NCBI RefSeq assembly: GCF_009827395.1
Contig: NZ_WTYX01000001.1
Span: 770,001-834,000 of the forward strand
Source: Pontixanthobacter aquaemixtae
GTDB lineage: Bacteria > Pseudomonadota > Alphaproteobacteria > Sphingomonadales > Sphingomonadaceae
Length of the DNA: 64,000 bases
Reading direction: 5' to 3'
Numbering within the stretch: position 1 is the first letter of the stretch; every line of letters starts with the position of its first letter. Shown here in pieces: positions 34,502-44,183 of the stretch. The position numbers were made by a program, and so were the translations under genes. Under the pieces are notes generated by a model. That model did no database searches. It had not been told where the DNA came from and saw nothing but the letters and a program-made list of their open reading frames with translations.

Positions 34502-37246
34502 ATGAGGTTCGCTTCTAAGTTTAAGTTAGACGTTCGTTCGGCGTTGATGACAGGTGGTGCGGCGATCGCGCTGGCCAGCACTTCGGCGGCGCATGCGCAG
34601 GATGCCGATTCGGGCGAAGAAGCTGTTGAAGGCAGCGATGCTAACAACGATGAAGACATTGTCGTTATCGGGACTTTGATCCGCGGTATCGAAGTTGCCG
34701 GTTCGCAACCGATTTTGGTCTCGCAAGAAGATCTGGTCGAGCGCGGGGCGACCACGACCAACGAGCTGCTTTCTCTCGTTCCGCAGATTACAAACACCTT
34801 TAACGGCCGGTTTGAAGGTGATCCGCGCGGGGTCCGCGCAGGTATCTCGATCAACCGTCCAAACCTTCGCAACCTTCCGAACTTTAACAACGCCTCGGGT
34901 GGTACCACGCTGGTCCTAATGGATGGTCACCGGATTACCCCGGTCGGCGTTGGTCAAGCGTCGATTGATGCCGACGTTATCCCTGCCGCGGTTCTCGCTG
35001 GAATTGATGTCACAACCGATGGCGGCTCATCGCTCTATGGCGCTGACGCTGTGGCCGGTGTTATCAATTTCCGCACAATGCGCAGCTTTGACGGGGTCAA
35101 GGTTGACGCCAACTATGCGCTTGGTGCGACGCTCAAGGAATATGAGCAATATGACGGTTCGATCACCGTTGGTAAGGATTGGGGTACGGGTAACGCCTAT
35201 TTCAATGTCGGCTATTACAATCGCGACATTATCCTGAACGGCGATACCGACTTTGCCAATGGTCTCGTTTTTGACCCGACGACTGGCGTCGGTGCGCCCA
35301 TCGGTACGGAATGCCGCTCTCCGGTAGGCGTTCAGGTTGGCTACTTCTTCTTTGGTGCCGGTTATACAACCAACCCGGCTGCACCCGGGGCAGGCCCGCG
35401 TGCGGTCGGCACGCCGTGCGATCAGGTCGTTGAAGGAACCTATCAGCCCAAACAGGAGCGGACCAATTTCTTTGGATCGTTTACGCAAGAACTGTCTGAC
35501 AAGCTGGAAATGCGGGTCACCGGTTACTGGGTGGATCGCGACACTGAAATTCGCAACTATCCGCTTGGCTACACCACGCGTCCGGCGACATTTGTTCCGC
35601 CGGCGGTGAACCCGCCAATCGGATCGGTCATCCTTATCGATGGCGGCACAGGCTTTTCGTTTGGTCCACATGCGTCATATGTCGACCGTCCAGTAGAAAT
35701 CGGTCTCGAAACCTGGGGCATCACACCCACTTTCAAATATGATATTGGTGCCTCTTGGCAGCTCAACACCGTTTTCCACTATGGTGAATCGATCAACACT
35801 CAGGTGTTTCCCGACGTCAATCGGGTTGCTGCCCAGGCTGCTGTAGATAGCGGCGCTTTGGATCCGCAGAACGTTGCGGCTGCGAGCCCTGATGTTATCG
35901 CCAATATCCTGGATTTCGAGAATGCCCAGCGTACCCGGCATTCACTGTTTGTCGGGCGCGCGATTGCTGATGGCCCCTTGATCGAGCTGCCCGCAGGCCC
36001 TGTGTCTGCAGCGATCGGTGTGGAATACCAGTCGCCAATTGCACGGGTTCAACAGGCCTTCGGATCGGTGGGATCGGTGAACAGCACCGCTCCTATCAAA
36101 GCCAGCCGCGAAACGATCTCGGTGTTTGGCGAATTGTCTGTGCCGGTTACCGATTTTCTGACCATCGCCGGTTCGCTGCGTTACGATGATTACAGCGATT
36201 TTGGTTCGACCACCAATCCAAGCATCGGCTTCACTTTCGAACCGACTGACTGGATCCAGATCTTCGGCAACTTCAACACTTCGTTCAATGCGCCGACACC
36301 GCTGGATTCGCTGCCGCTTTCCTTGGGCCGTATCGGCGGCTTCGTCTACGATCTGGATCCAGGTCTGACGAACCCGTCATCAGTTCGACCTGATGACCCG
36401 CTTGGCCGGGACAATGGTTTGGGCACCCTTTCGCTGTTGCTGGAAGGTCCGGGTAACGGCTTGCGTCCACAAACGGCGCAGAGCTGGGCAGTAGGGTTCG
36501 AAGCAACCCCGACACCCGGGTTCAGATTTGGCGGCGAATATTACAGCATCGATTTCGACGATGTGCTGGGTGTGGTCGATGTGACCAATATCAGCACCTA
36601 CACTCTGTTCCCGCAGTTCTATTACTACAATTCGGATGTTGACGGGCCGGGGGGCGTGTATGACGCGCTGGTATCCCAGCTTGCCAACGAGGATGTCATT
36701 CGCGCCACCATCCCGGCGGGCGATGTCGCGCTGCTCGTAGATCGCCGGATCAACAATCTGAACTCCGCCAAACTGGAAGGTATCGATTTCCACGCGAATT
36801 TCGACACCACAACCGGTCTGGGCGAGGTGTCGCTGGGTGTGGCAGGTAACGTGCAGCTGAAAGCTGACTTGATTGCCAGCGGCGTTCTGCAAGACAATCT
36901 CGGCCTCAACGCTCCAGAGTTCGTCGCGACCGCATTTACAGGTCTCAGAAGCGGAGGGTTCTCTGGCAAGTTGACCGTCAACTACTCGGGCAAATTTACC
37001 GATGGTGGCTTCGACTTCCAAAACAATCCGGTCACGATTGATCCGTATGTCACTGCCAACCTGTTCCTGTCCTATTCGATTGATGATGGCGCAGGTCCGC
37101 TCAATGGCACTACATTCCGTCTGAACGTCGACAATATCTTCGATGAACAGCCGGACTATATCATGCGCAACAGCAATAACTTCCTGTCGTACAATGGCTT
37201 CTCGCTTGGCACCGTAGTCCGCTTCGGTATCAGCAAGGAATTCTAG
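34502..37246 (+). CDS. TonB-dependent outer-membrane receptor
   Basis: A 914-residue outer-membrane transporter. A signal peptide (AHA-Q near residue 33) is followed by an acidic linker, the TonB box EDIVVIGT, a plug domain (about 60-180: LLSLVPQI, VLMDGHRITPVG, YGADAVAGVINF) and a 22-strand-type barrel ending in Phe (FGISKEF). ATG 34502 is favoured; TTG 34496 lies two codons earlier. The plug resembles the group used for plant polymers, steroids and other organics rather than siderophores. It is the only importer in the window and so the likely entry port. Its promoter has an imperfect island palindrome (ATCGC-TCCG-GCGTT, 34367-34380). Confidence 0.93.
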   Translation: MRFASKFKLDVRSALMTGGAAIALASTSAAHAQDADSGEEAVEGSDANNDEDIVVIGTLIRGIEVAGSQPILVSQEDLVERGATTTNELLSLVPQITNTFNGRFEGDPRGVRAGISINRPNLRNLPNFNNASGGTTLVLMDGHRITPVGVGQASIDADVIPAAVLAGIDVTTDGGSSLYGADAVAGVINFRTMRSFDGVKVDANYALGATLKEYEQYDGSITVGKDWGTGNAYFNVGYYNRDIILNGDTDFANGLVFDPTTGVGAPIGTECRSPVGVQVGYFFFGAGYTTNPAAPGAGPRAVGTPCDQVVEGTYQPKQERTNFFGSFTQELSDKLEMRVTGYWVDRDTEIRNYPLGYTTRPATFVPPAVNPPIGSVILIDGGTGFSFGPHASYVDRPVEIGLETWGITPTFKYDIGASWQLNTVFHYGESINTQVFPDVNRVAAQAAVDSGALDPQNVAAASPDVIANILDFENAQRTRHSLFVGRAIADGPLIELPAGPVSAAIGVEYQSPIARVQQAFGSVGSVNSTAPIKASRETISVFGELSVPVTDFLTIAGSLRYDDYSDFGSTTNPSIGFTFEPTDWIQIFGNFNTSFNAPTPLDSLPLSLGRIGGFVYDLDPGLTNPSSVRPDDPLGRDNGLGTLSLLLEGPGNGLRPQTAQSWAVGFEATPTPGFRFGGEYYSIDFDDVLGVVDVTNISTYTLFPQFYYYNSDVDGPGGVYDALVSQLANEDVIRATIPAGDVALLVDRRINNLNSAKLEGIDFHANFDTTTGLGEVSLGVAGNVQLKADLIASGVLQDNLGLNAPEFVATAFTGLRSGGFSGKLTVNYSGKFTDGGFDFQNNPVTIDPYVTANLFLSYSIDDGAGPLNGTTFRLNVDNIFDEQPDYIMRNSNNFLSYNGFSLGTVVRFGISKEF

Positions 37247-37286
37247 ACGGAAGAAACTGCCTTTTGTGGCATTCTCTCCAAACTTC

Positions 37287-37323
37287 GGGCGGGGAACTTT
37301 CGAGTTCTCCGCCCAATTTTTTT
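37287..37323 (+). terminator. Rho-independent terminator after the TonB receptor
   Basis: A 12-bp stem, GGGCGGGGAACT with AGTTCTCCGCCC (one G-T pair), closes a TTCG loop and is followed by AA and seven T residues. It starts 41 bases after the receptor stop and separates it from the CMD operon. Confidence 0.9.
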
Positions 37324-37351
37324 GCCCGACGCTCGCTCGCCCCGCGCTCCT

Positions 37352-37365
37352 ATCGCGCAAGCGAT
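37352..37365. promoter_or_regulatory. WTCGC-N4-GCGAW site upstream of CMD/sulfotransferase operon
   Basis: ATCGC-GCAA-GCGAT, 100-113 bases before the CMD-family start at 37465 and just after the terminator, so it can only concern the downstream operon. Confidence 0.6.
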
Positions 37366-37464
37366 GCATTGTGGCGCCAAGCAATAGATCACCTCAAACC
37401 CGATCAAAATCTGATAGGCCGTGACGGATAGTCGCTTTGCAAGGTGAACAGGAGGAAATCGCGC

Positions 37465-38121
37465 ATGACCGATGATACCAAAATACGGATTGGGCACCTT
37501 CCGCGCGAAGAGTGGACCGATGATGCGCGCGAAGTTTTCGCCTTTTGGGGCGAGCCGAATGCATGGGAAGAAGGGTCAAAGACCAACATCATGATGGTGA
37601 TGGGCAACCATCCTCCGCTGGGCAAAGTGTTCAACATCTGGGGGAAGCATTTCCTCATGGAAAACACGTTGAGCACGCGGCAATTGGAAATCCTGGTACT
37701 GCGCGTGTCTGTTCGCGCGAAATCGATATACGAATGGCATAACCATGTCGGCTACGCCATGAATGCAGGTATCTCGCTGGAAGAGATCGCGGCAATCCGC
37801 GACTATCCCGAAGGTGGCGATTGGTCAGAAGAGGAAGGCGCGCTGATCCGCGCTGTCGATGAGCTGGTCGACCAACACAAGATCAGCGACGCTACCTGGG
37901 CGACACTGTCGAAGACGCTCAGCACCCAGCAACTGATGGATACGATCTTCACTATCGGGCACTATGTCATGACAAGCTGGGCGATCTCTTCGATGGGAGT
38001 TCCTGTCGAAGGCGGGGCTGACGTTATCGGGTTCGATCTCAAGACCGCATCGGGGAAGACGCCAGGCGGTACTTTCAAGCCTGGCGAGACCGACGATTGG
38101 GTCGATAGCCGCGGCTATTGA
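37465..38121 (+). CDS. Carboxymuconolactone decarboxylase (CMD)-family protein
   Basis: A 218-residue CMD/AhpD-fold protein. The helical core is MENTLSTRQLEILVLRV ... YEWHNHVGYAMNAG, where Glu and His of EWHNH are the usual proton-shuttle residues. It lacks the CxxC of peroxidase-type AhpD, so a decarboxylase, lactonase or unknown cofactor-free role is more likely. GGAGG precedes ATG 37465. It heads a three-gene operon with a sulfotransferase and an SDR. Confidence 0.85.
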   Translation: MTDDTKIRIGHLPREEWTDDAREVFAFWGEPNAWEEGSKTNIMMVMGNHPPLGKVFNIWGKHFLMENTLSTRQLEILVLRVSVRAKSIYEWHNHVGYAMNAGISLEEIAAIRDYPEGGDWSEEEGALIRAVDELVDQHKISDATWATLSKTLSTQQLMDTIFTIGHYVMTSWAISSMGVPVEGGADVIGFDLKTASGKTPGGTFKPGETDDWVDSRGY

Positions 38122-38207
38122 GGAAAGTTCACCCCCATACACTTTTGCATGTGCCGGTGCTTTCGCGACCATTCAACGAAACCTGCCGAGCTGAAGGAAG
38201 AAAATAG

Positions 38208-39356
38208 ATGATCAAAGCTGAAGAACTGCTCGCAGCCGCCCGGGGTGCTTCCGGGCACGAAGATCTGGGAGATGACAGCATCCTGGAACCGTTCAATCTG
38301 CTGGTGGATTCGCTCAATAGCGAAGCCGGATTGACCGAAATGGGTGAGATGATCATTGGCCGCACTATTACGGGCTATCTGACCAACCGGCTCAATGTGG
38401 TCGATTGGATCAAGCAGAATCCCGAAATACTCGAAACCAGGATCGAAAAGCCCACATTTGTTTTTGGGCTTCCCCGAACGGGAACGACGCTGACCATAAA
38501 CCTTCTCAATGAAGATCCCGCACGGCGTTGTTTCCTGCGCTGGGAAGCGTTTAATTCGGTGCCTCCGCCAAAGCCTGAAGAGCTGCATTCAGGCCCGCGT
38601 TACGAAGCTGCCCAGGCGCAAATCGATGCGTCATTGAAGGCGATGCCGCATATCTCAGCGATCCACCACGAGGATGGAGATTCGCCCAGCGAGTGCCAGT
38701 TCTCCATGGCACCAAGCTTCTGCGCGCAAGTGTATGACTCGCAATTTCATATGCCGAGCTACCACAAATGGTTTCTCTACGAAGCCGATTATCGTCCCGC
38801 CTTCCGTTACATGAAGCAGCTAATGCAGTTGCTGTCGTCTGAAACCGGCGGTCACTGGACGCTCAAAAACCCATGGCATCCGCTCTATCTCGATGCGCTG
38901 CACGAAACATTCAATGACGCGCAATTGGTGATGACTCACAGAGACCCCGCCGAAGTCGTGGGGTCGGCCTGCAGTCTGATCTGGAACGTGCGCAAGATTT
39001 ACGCCGCTGAAGTGGATCGTGAACAGCTGGGTAGGGATGTGATCGAGACTTTCGATCTGATGATCAAACGTCAAAACGATTTCCGTGCCAAGCATGGGGC
39101 GGATGCGATCTATGACATCCAATATGCCGATCAGGTTGGTGACCCGATTGGAACAATGGAACGGCTTTACGATCATTTCGGAACCGATCTTTCGGAAAGC
39201 GCTCTTGCCGCAATGCGCGGCTATCTCGAAGCCAAGCCAAAAGACCGGTTCGGCAAACACGTTTATTCGCTGGAAGATTACGGCATGGACAAGGCCTTCG
39301 TGCGCGATCATTTCGCGGAGTATATTTCGGACTTTGATATCCAATTGAAGGATTGA
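38208..39356 (+). CDS. Sulfotransferase-family protein (PAPS-dependent)
   Basis: A 382-residue cytosolic sulfotransferase. The 5-prime phosphosulfate loop is GLPRTGTT at 87-94 and the 3-prime phosphate motif is THRDPAEVVGSACSL in the second half. It would transfer a sulfuryl group from PAPS to a hydroxyl (or, in some family members, an amine). No glycolipid, Nod-factor or capsule gene is nearby; instead it lies between a CMD protein and an SDR, so the acceptor is probably a small alcohol or acid of the catabolic route. PAPS supply genes are in the window (61463-64000), as is a sulfatase (46311). Confidence 0.88.
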   Translation: MIKAEELLAAARGASGHEDLGDDSILEPFNLLVDSLNSEAGLTEMGEMIIGRTITGYLTNRLNVVDWIKQNPEILETRIEKPTFVFGLPRTGTTLTINLLNEDPARRCFLRWEAFNSVPPPKPEELHSGPRYEAAQAQIDASLKAMPHISAIHHEDGDSPSECQFSMAPSFCAQVYDSQFHMPSYHKWFLYEADYRPAFRYMKQLMQLLSSETGGHWTLKNPWHPLYLDALHETFNDAQLVMTHRDPAEVVGSACSLIWNVRKIYAAEVDREQLGRDVIETFDLMIKRQNDFRAKHGADAIYDIQYADQVGDPIGTMERLYDHFGTDLSESALAAMRGYLEAKPKDRFGKHVYSLEDYGMDKAFVRDHFAEYISDFDIQLKD

Positions 39357-39359
39357 GCA

Positions 39360-40172
39360 ATGGACCTCCAGCTTTCCGGAACAGTCGCCATTGTGACCGG
39401 TGCCACTGCCAATATCGGCCGTGCAATTGCGCTTGATCTGGCCGCAGAGGGCGCAAAGATTATCGCAGTGGGGAGGGATGGCGAAGCTGGCGGCCGGCTG
39501 GTCGAGGAAATGCTCGATCGCGGTGCCGGAGCTGCGGAATTTGTCGCCGCCGACATGCTCGACCGTGCATCACCGGAGATCATCCGGAATGCTGCCGAAG
39601 CCCACGGGCCAGTCGATGTATTGATCAACAATGTTGGCGGAAATGTTGCCGGTGGCCATTTCGCTCAGTCAGACCCCGACAGCTGGGACGGCGATATCGA
39701 TCTCAGCTTCAAGACCACTCTACGGATGACCCGGGAAATTCTGCCGGGAATGATCGAGCGGGGGCGGGGTCGGATCGTCAATATCGGTTCTACTGCGGGC
39801 ATAGTCGGCGACTTCAATCTTCCGGTCTATTCCGCTTCCAAATCGGCAGTGCACGGTTTTACCAAGATTCTTGCCAAAGAGGTCGGCTCTAGTGGGATCA
39901 CCGTCAATTGTGTCGCGCCCTATGCGACCATTCCGACCGAAGCGGCAGCGCTTAGCGCAGGCAGCCGGTTCAACCCTGAACGCAAATTCTTTGACAAGCT
40001 GTTTGCCGGTTCGAGCGATGAAGATGCCGCCAAGCGAATGCGGCCAACCGTTCTGCCAAAGCCTTTCGCCGCGCCCGAGGAAGTTTCCGGGCTTGTGGTC
40101 TTCCTCGCTTCGCACCGCGCCAGCTTTATCACGGGCCAAATTTACCCGGTAGATGGCGGCGCACTGCTGTAG
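39360..40172 (+). CDS. SDR-family oxidoreductase
   Basis: A 270-residue SDR starting three bases after the sulfotransferase stop. The cofactor loop is VTGATANIGRAIA (the last Gly of the pattern kept, the middle one replaced by Ala-Asn), and INNVGGN stands at the NNAG position. Catalytic YSASK is intact. About 20 extra residues before the C-terminal GQIYPVDGGALL set it apart from the other SDRs here. Convergent with the TauD gene at 40200. Confidence 0.87.
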   Translation: MDLQLSGTVAIVTGATANIGRAIALDLAAEGAKIIAVGRDGEAGGRLVEEMLDRGAGAAEFVAADMLDRASPEIIRNAAEAHGPVDVLINNVGGNVAGGHFAQSDPDSWDGDIDLSFKTTLRMTREILPGMIERGRGRIVNIGSTAGIVGDFNLPVYSASKSAVHGFTKILAKEVGSSGITVNCVAPYATIPTEAAALSAGSRFNPERKFFDKLFAGSSDEDAAKRMRPTVLPKPFAAPEEVSGLVVFLASHRASFITGQIYPVDGGALL

Positions 40173-40199
40173 CTGCAGTACGCGGCTGTAGTCAGCAGG

Positions 40200-41057
40200 T
40201 CAGGCAGCGGCCCTGATCTTTTCCGTCCCTTCAAGAGTCAGGCGGTGCATTACGCGCCCGGCGTCCTTGTCGTAGGGATAGGAACGGTGCAACAGGCCCG
40301 GGTTGTTGAACATGACCAGGTCGCCCTTCTTCCACTTGTGGCGATAGGTGAACCGGTCCTGCGTTGCCCAATCATAAAGCTCGTCGAGAATAGCACGGCC
40401 TTCATCATCGGACATGCCGGTAATCCGGTCGGCGGTCGAGCCAATCAGCATGGACACACGTCCGCCTGATTGTTGCCACACCAGCGGCCTGAAGGTGTCG
40501 GGCCAGATCGAATCCCAACGCGCGTAATCTTCTTCGGTCGGTGCGTCATACAGGCGGCTTGCGACCGCTTTCATACAGTGAACCACTTCGAGCTTCTTGA
40601 GTTGCTCTTTGCGCTCTTCGGGCAACGCCTCCCAAGCGGCATAAAGGCTCGCAAATCCGGTATCACCGCCTTCGCTTGGCGGGCTTTCGCATTTCAGCAT
40701 CGTGCTCTTGCCGGGGGTATCGTAAATGATACCGTCCATGTGCCACCAGTCGTTGCCCTTGACGAATTCGATCTGGGTCTTGTCGTCCTTGTCCAAAGAG
40801 ATGCGGTAAACACCCTGTTCGCTGCCAAGATGTTCATCCTTGGCGACGTCATAGAGTTCCTGGACATCACCCATCGCAGCATTGAGCGCGATGTAGGTTT
40901 CGTCGCTCATATTGATCTCAGGGAAAACGAGAACGTTGTACTCGCTCAAAGCTTCAAGGATGCGCTCGGGAACCCCGTCGTCGAGGACATCATCCAGGTC
41001 CACCCGCACATAAGCACCAATGGACGGTGTAATCGGGTCGAATTTCACTTTGGACAT
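40200..41057 (-). CDS. TauD/TfdA-family Fe(II)/2-oxoglutarate dioxygenase
   Basis: A 285-residue dioxygenase with iron ligands His106, Asp108 (WWHMDG) and His257 (LLHRSYP), and the 2-oxoglutarate Arg in DAGRVMHR. It lies 19 bases downstream of a double-hotdog dehydratase on the same strand. As with the enzyme at 8211, the setting argues for C-H hydroxylation or ether cleavage of an organic acid or CoA-route intermediate rather than taurine use. Similarity to that enzyme is limited to the motif regions. Confidence 0.9.
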   Translation of the reverse strand: MSKVKFDPITPSIGAYVRVDLDDVLDDGVPERILEALSEYNVLVFPEINMSDETYIALNAAMGDVQELYDVAKDEHLGSEQGVYRISLDKDDKTQIEFVKGNDWWHMDGIIYDTPGKSTMLKCESPPSEGGDTGFASLYAAWEALPEERKEQLKKLEVVHCMKAVASRLYDAPTEEDYARWDSIWPDTFRPLVWQQSGGRVSMLIGSTADRITGMSDDEGRAILDELYDWATQDRFTYRHKWKKGDLVMFNNPGLLHRSYPYDKDAGRVMHRLTLEGTEKIRAAA

Positions 41058-41076
41058 GATGTCATCCTCCTGAATG

Positions 41077-42255
41077 TCACTCCGGCTTCTTGAGCAGCTC
41101 GATCTCGGCCTTTGCTGTGGCGAGGGTTGCGCCCAGCTGGTTCTTCATTGCGCAGTCGACAGCGACCATGTGCCGTCCGTCATCGTCTACATATTTGTCC
41201 AGGATATTGCCGGTCATGATGGTGATATCGCCGGTCAGTGCCGGGCTGCGATAATTGGCAACCGAGTGCCGGACCAGGCCCCATTCGCTGGCCCAACCGG
41301 CGAAGTAATCGGTGATCCAGGCGCCCATTGATGCACCATATCCGTAGCCGCGCGGCATGCCGATGTAACGGGCCCAGCGTGGGAACAAATGCCCCCGCGA
41401 GGGGCCGATATAGGCACCATCGGTGTTTTCGGGATTGATCCGTTCTTCGGTCGGATCCTGTTCCGGCCCGGCCATAGGTCCCACAAATCCCAGTTCTTCC
41501 ATGTCCAAATCGGTCCGCCGATGGGCGCCGCCCCACTGGGTAAAAGTGTAAGCGCGCCATTCAGTGGTGAAACTGACGATGGAATGCGGCCCGAATACCC
41601 TTTCCGGCAAAGCAGTGCCGGTGACGACATCGTCCCAATACCGCGCCGAATGGCCCAGATCGTGCAACATTTTGATCCACTCGAACTTGCGCGTTTCGAG
41701 CTCTTCCAGATCGTCATCGCTCCAAACCGGGTCTTCATGTCCTTCGGTCGTGTCGGATTGGCTCGCCTCGCCGGCCTCTTGATTATACCGGATCGAAGTC
41801 GAGCGTTGCTTGGCGATCAGGTCACCATCCTGATTGTAATAGAAATTGTCGCCCCTCTGGAAACAGGTGGGGCCAGCGAATGATGTGTCTTTGACTACGT
41901 AATCGTAGGGGATGCGTTCGTTCCAGATGCGATCACCGCTGACGATCCGCGGCCCGTAAAACCACCACTCATCACCGCCGAAAAGCATGTGCGAGTTGGG
42001 GATGTGCCCGATGCATGATGGCGCCGAACCATGCCCGTCATCCATGGTGACCGGGAAGCTTTGCGGCGCGACCAGCTGCCCGTGCCGACCTTCCATTGCA
42101 AAGGCGGAATCATAATGAAGGCGATTGGGGTAATGCATCGCCTGCGCCCATCGCCTGATATCGGTGTTCGCGACAGGTTCCACCATTCTGGCTGGCTGCA
42201 TCGGCTTTCCGATGAAGTTGTCGAGATCCGAACAATCCAGTTTCGGTGTAGCCAA
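41077..42255 (-). CDS. Large MaoC-like double-hotdog protein
   Basis: A protein of 392 residues (394 if TTG 42261 is used) with two hotdog-like halves: an N-terminal FAS1-type segment with YGPRIVSGDRIW, and a C-terminal one with YGASMGAWITDYFAGWASEWG and LTGDITIMTG. No ATG is available; TTG 42255 sits about eight bases after AGAGGA and TTG 42261 only about two, so I prefer 42255. Likely an enoyl-CoA hydratase/dehydratase or a thioester-binding relative. It is upstream of, and probably coupled to, the TauD dioxygenase, and divergent from TetR. Confidence 0.72.
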   Translation of the reverse strand: MATPKLDCSDLDNFIGKPMQPARMVEPVANTDIRRWAQAMHYPNRLHYDSAFAMEGRHGQLVAPQSFPVTMDDGHGSAPSCIGHIPNSHMLFGGDEWWFYGPRIVSGDRIWNERIPYDYVVKDTSFAGPTCFQRGDNFYYNQDGDLIAKQRSTSIRYNQEAGEASQSDTTEGHEDPVWSDDDLEELETRKFEWIKMLHDLGHSARYWDDVVTGTALPERVFGPHSIVSFTTEWRAYTFTQWGGAHRRTDLDMEELGFVGPMAGPEQDPTEERINPENTDGAYIGPSRGHLFPRWARYIGMPRGYGYGASMGAWITDYFAGWASEWGLVRHSVANYRSPALTGDITIMTGNILDKYVDDDGRHMVAVDCAMKNQLGATLATAKAEIELLKKPE

Positions 42256-42342
42256 TTTCAATTCCTCTCGCGATGTGACAGAGGAATCTCATGGCGCAGT
42301 TGGAAACCCTCGCCAAGGACTTGCGGAATGGACTCGGATTAT

Positions 42343-42356
42343 ATCGCCGCTGCGAC
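42343..42356. promoter_or_regulatory. WTCGC-N4-GCGAW site 1, hotdog/TetR divergent promoter
   Basis: ATCGC-CGCT-GCGAC (last base off consensus), 109-122 bases before the TetR start and 88 bases before the hotdog start. Confidence 0.5.
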
Positions 42357-42379
42357 GCTGCTGGCTATCAAGCAGAACA

Positions 42380-42393
42380 TTCGCACTGGCGAT
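42380..42393. promoter_or_regulatory. WTCGC-N4-GCGAW site 2, hotdog/TetR divergent promoter
   Basis: TTCGC-ACTG-GCGAT, 72-85 bases before the TetR start and 37 bp from site 1. Two sites in the promoter of a regulator gene make autoregulation by this TetR protein a natural hypothesis. Confidence 0.6.
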
Positions 42394-42464
42394 GTATACT
42401 TGACTGTGATTGAATCGCTGTCTTGGACAGGTCATGGGTAAAGCCAAGTAAAGGGATTGGGAAT

Positions 42465-43154
42465 ATGACACGACAAGGTAAACGGCGCGCTCGCGATCCA
42501 ATCGCAACCCGTGCTGACATTCTCGATGCCGCATTGACGCTTCTGGCCAAGGATGGCCTAGAGGCAGTGAGCCTTTCCGGAGTGGCGACACAGGCCGGTG
42601 TTAACCGGGGGACCGCCTATCAACATTTTGAAACGCGGGAGAGCCTCCTGGCGGCCGCCTTGCAACTGGTTTCAGAACGTATGTTCGAAGCGGTGTTCGG
42701 AGATTCGAACATTCTGGCGGAACGCGATGTCCGCAAGGTGGACATGGTCGAAACCACCGAAAATCTTGCAATATTCGCGATGGAAAATACCGAGCTCTGC
42801 CGGATCTGGCTGCTCCAATTGCTGGCGATGCCCGATCCGTCGCGCGATCCGTTCTGGCGCGAATACTCAGGCTCCATCGCACGCTTTGCCGAAACCGACC
42901 TCGCTAAACCGGGTATCGATGTTGATGTCTGGTCGCTGATTTCGCTTGCTGGCCAGTTTCTCTGGCCCGTCTGGTCGCGATCGCAGGCGAGAAGCGAGGA
43001 AGAGAAAGAGCAGCTGGTGCAGCGCTTTACCAATGAAATGCTGCGTCTCTCGGTCCACGGCGCTGTCGATCCGGAAAAGAACCCGAGCGTAATGGCGCGG
43101 CTCGCCTGGTCCAAAGGCAGGGGCGATCGCGAGAAGCGCAAAGCGACAAACTGA
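42465..43154 (+). CDS. TetR-family transcriptional regulator
   Basis: A 229-residue TetR regulator. The N-terminal HTH is in ILDAALTLLAKDGLEAVSLSGVA ... GTAYQHFETRESLL (read in parts), and the rest is the helical ligand domain. ATG 42465 is preferred over 42423. It heads a long rightward gene set (reductase, CoA ligase, NTF2, sulfatase, SDR, phosphoesterase) and is divergent from the hotdog/TauD pair. Two copies of the island palindrome lie in its promoter, so it is a leading candidate for the protein that binds them. Confidence 0.9.
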   Translation: MTRQGKRRARDPIATRADILDAALTLLAKDGLEAVSLSGVATQAGVNRGTAYQHFETRESLLAAALQLVSERMFEAVFGDSNILAERDVRKVDMVETTENLAIFAMENTELCRIWLLQLLAMPDPSRDPFWREYSGSIARFAETDLAKPGIDVDVWSLISLAGQFLWPVWSRSQARSEEEKEQLVQRFTNEMLRLSVHGAVDPEKNPSVMARLAWSKGRGDREKRKATN

Positions 43155-43179
43155 TTACAATTAAAAGGACGATCCCAAT

Positions 43180-44163
43180 ATGTTCAATGCTATCCTCATC
43201 GAGAAAGAGGACGAAACCCAGTCGGTAAAACTGACGCAGGTTGATGAGGCCCAGCTTCCCGAAGGTGATGTCACGATCGACGTTGCCTATTCTACGCTCA
43301 ACTACAAAGACGGGCTGGCGATAACAGGTTCGTCGCCTGTGGTGCGCAATTTTCCAATGGTGCCCGGCATCGACCTTGCAGGCACCGTTCGCGAAAGTTC
43401 GAACAGCGAATGGAAAGCGGGCGACAAGGTGGTCCTCAATGGATGGGGTGTTGGTGAAGTCCACTGGGGCGGCCTCGCGCAGGTTGCGCGCCTCAAGGGT
43501 GAATGGCTGGTTCCGCTTCCGGCTGCCTTCAGCGAAAAGCAAGCCATGGCGATCGGGACGGCGGGATATACGGCGGCTCTGTGCGTTGACGCGCTGGTCA
43601 ATGGCGGTGTTGAGCCTGGTCAGGGAGAGATCCTTGTAACCGGTGCAACAGGCGGTGTTGGTAGTGTCGCAGTGGCCCTTTTGAAGAAAGCCGGCTTCGA
43701 AGTCGTTGGTTCGACAGGAAAGGCTTCAGAGGCGGACTATCTGGAGAAGCTGGGCGCTTCGAGTGTGATTGACCGGGCGGAGCTTTCCGAACGGGGCAAG
43801 CCGCTTCAGCGCGAGCGCTGGGCGGGCGTCGTCGATACTGTCGGCTCTTTCACTCTTGCAAACGCATGTGCGCAAACGAAATATGGCGGTGCGGTTGCGG
43901 CCTGCGGTTTGGCGCAGGGGCCTGATTTCAACACCACGGTGATGCCATTCATCTTGCGCGGAGTGCGGCTGCTGGGCGTTGACAGCGTGATGGCGCCGCG
44001 GCCCTTGCGGCTTGCCGCTTGGGAGCGGCTCGGCAAAGATCTCGATCCCGCGCTGCTTGAGGTTATTGCCGAGGAGATTTCCCTCGAGGATGCCGTTTCA
44101 ACCGCTTCCGACCTTCTCGAAGGCAAGGTTCGCGGGCGTGTTGTGGTTGATGTGAACAGCTAA
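43180..44163 (+). CDS. acuI: AcuI/YhdH-type NADPH-dependent acryloyl-CoA reductase-like MDR protein
   Basis: A 327-residue medium-chain reductase of the YhdH/AcuI group: [38 protein letters not shown] and the NADPH motif [14 protein letters not shown] all match it. No zinc-ligand set is seen, as expected. AcuI reduces acryloyl-CoA to propionyl-CoA. Together with mmsA this fits disposal of a C3 fragment, but other enoyl-CoA or enone substrates are possible. It lies 25 bases after tetR and 20 before a CoA ligase. The symbol rests on family resemblance only. Confidence 0.82.
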   Translation: MFNAILIEKEDETQSVKLTQVDEAQLPEGDVTIDVAYSTLNYKDGLAITGSSPVVRNFPMVPGIDLAGTVRESSNSEWKAGDKVVLNGWGVGEVHWGGLAQVARLKGEWLVPLPAAFSEKQAMAIGTAGYTAALCVDALVNGGVEPGQGEILVTGATGGVGSVAVALLKKAGFEVVGSTGKASEADYLEKLGASSVIDRAELSERGKPLQRERWAGVVDTVGSFTLANACAQTKYGGAVAACGLAQGPDFNTTVMPFILRGVRLLGVDSVMAPRPLRLAAWERLGKDLDPALLEVIAEEISLEDAVSTASDLLEGKVRGRVVVDVNS

Positions 44164-44183
44164 GCTGGCGGGAGATCGGGCCG

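Noticed and set aside
36380-37384. 334-codon minus-strand open frame opposite the TonB receptor
   Set aside because: It overlaps both the receptor C-terminus and the terminator hairpin; the receptor frame is certain.
42400-42432. Imperfect palindrome around GATT-G-AATC upstream of tetR
   Set aside because: Arms match in only about 9 of 13 positions; weaker than the two nearby island sites and not distinguishable from chance.
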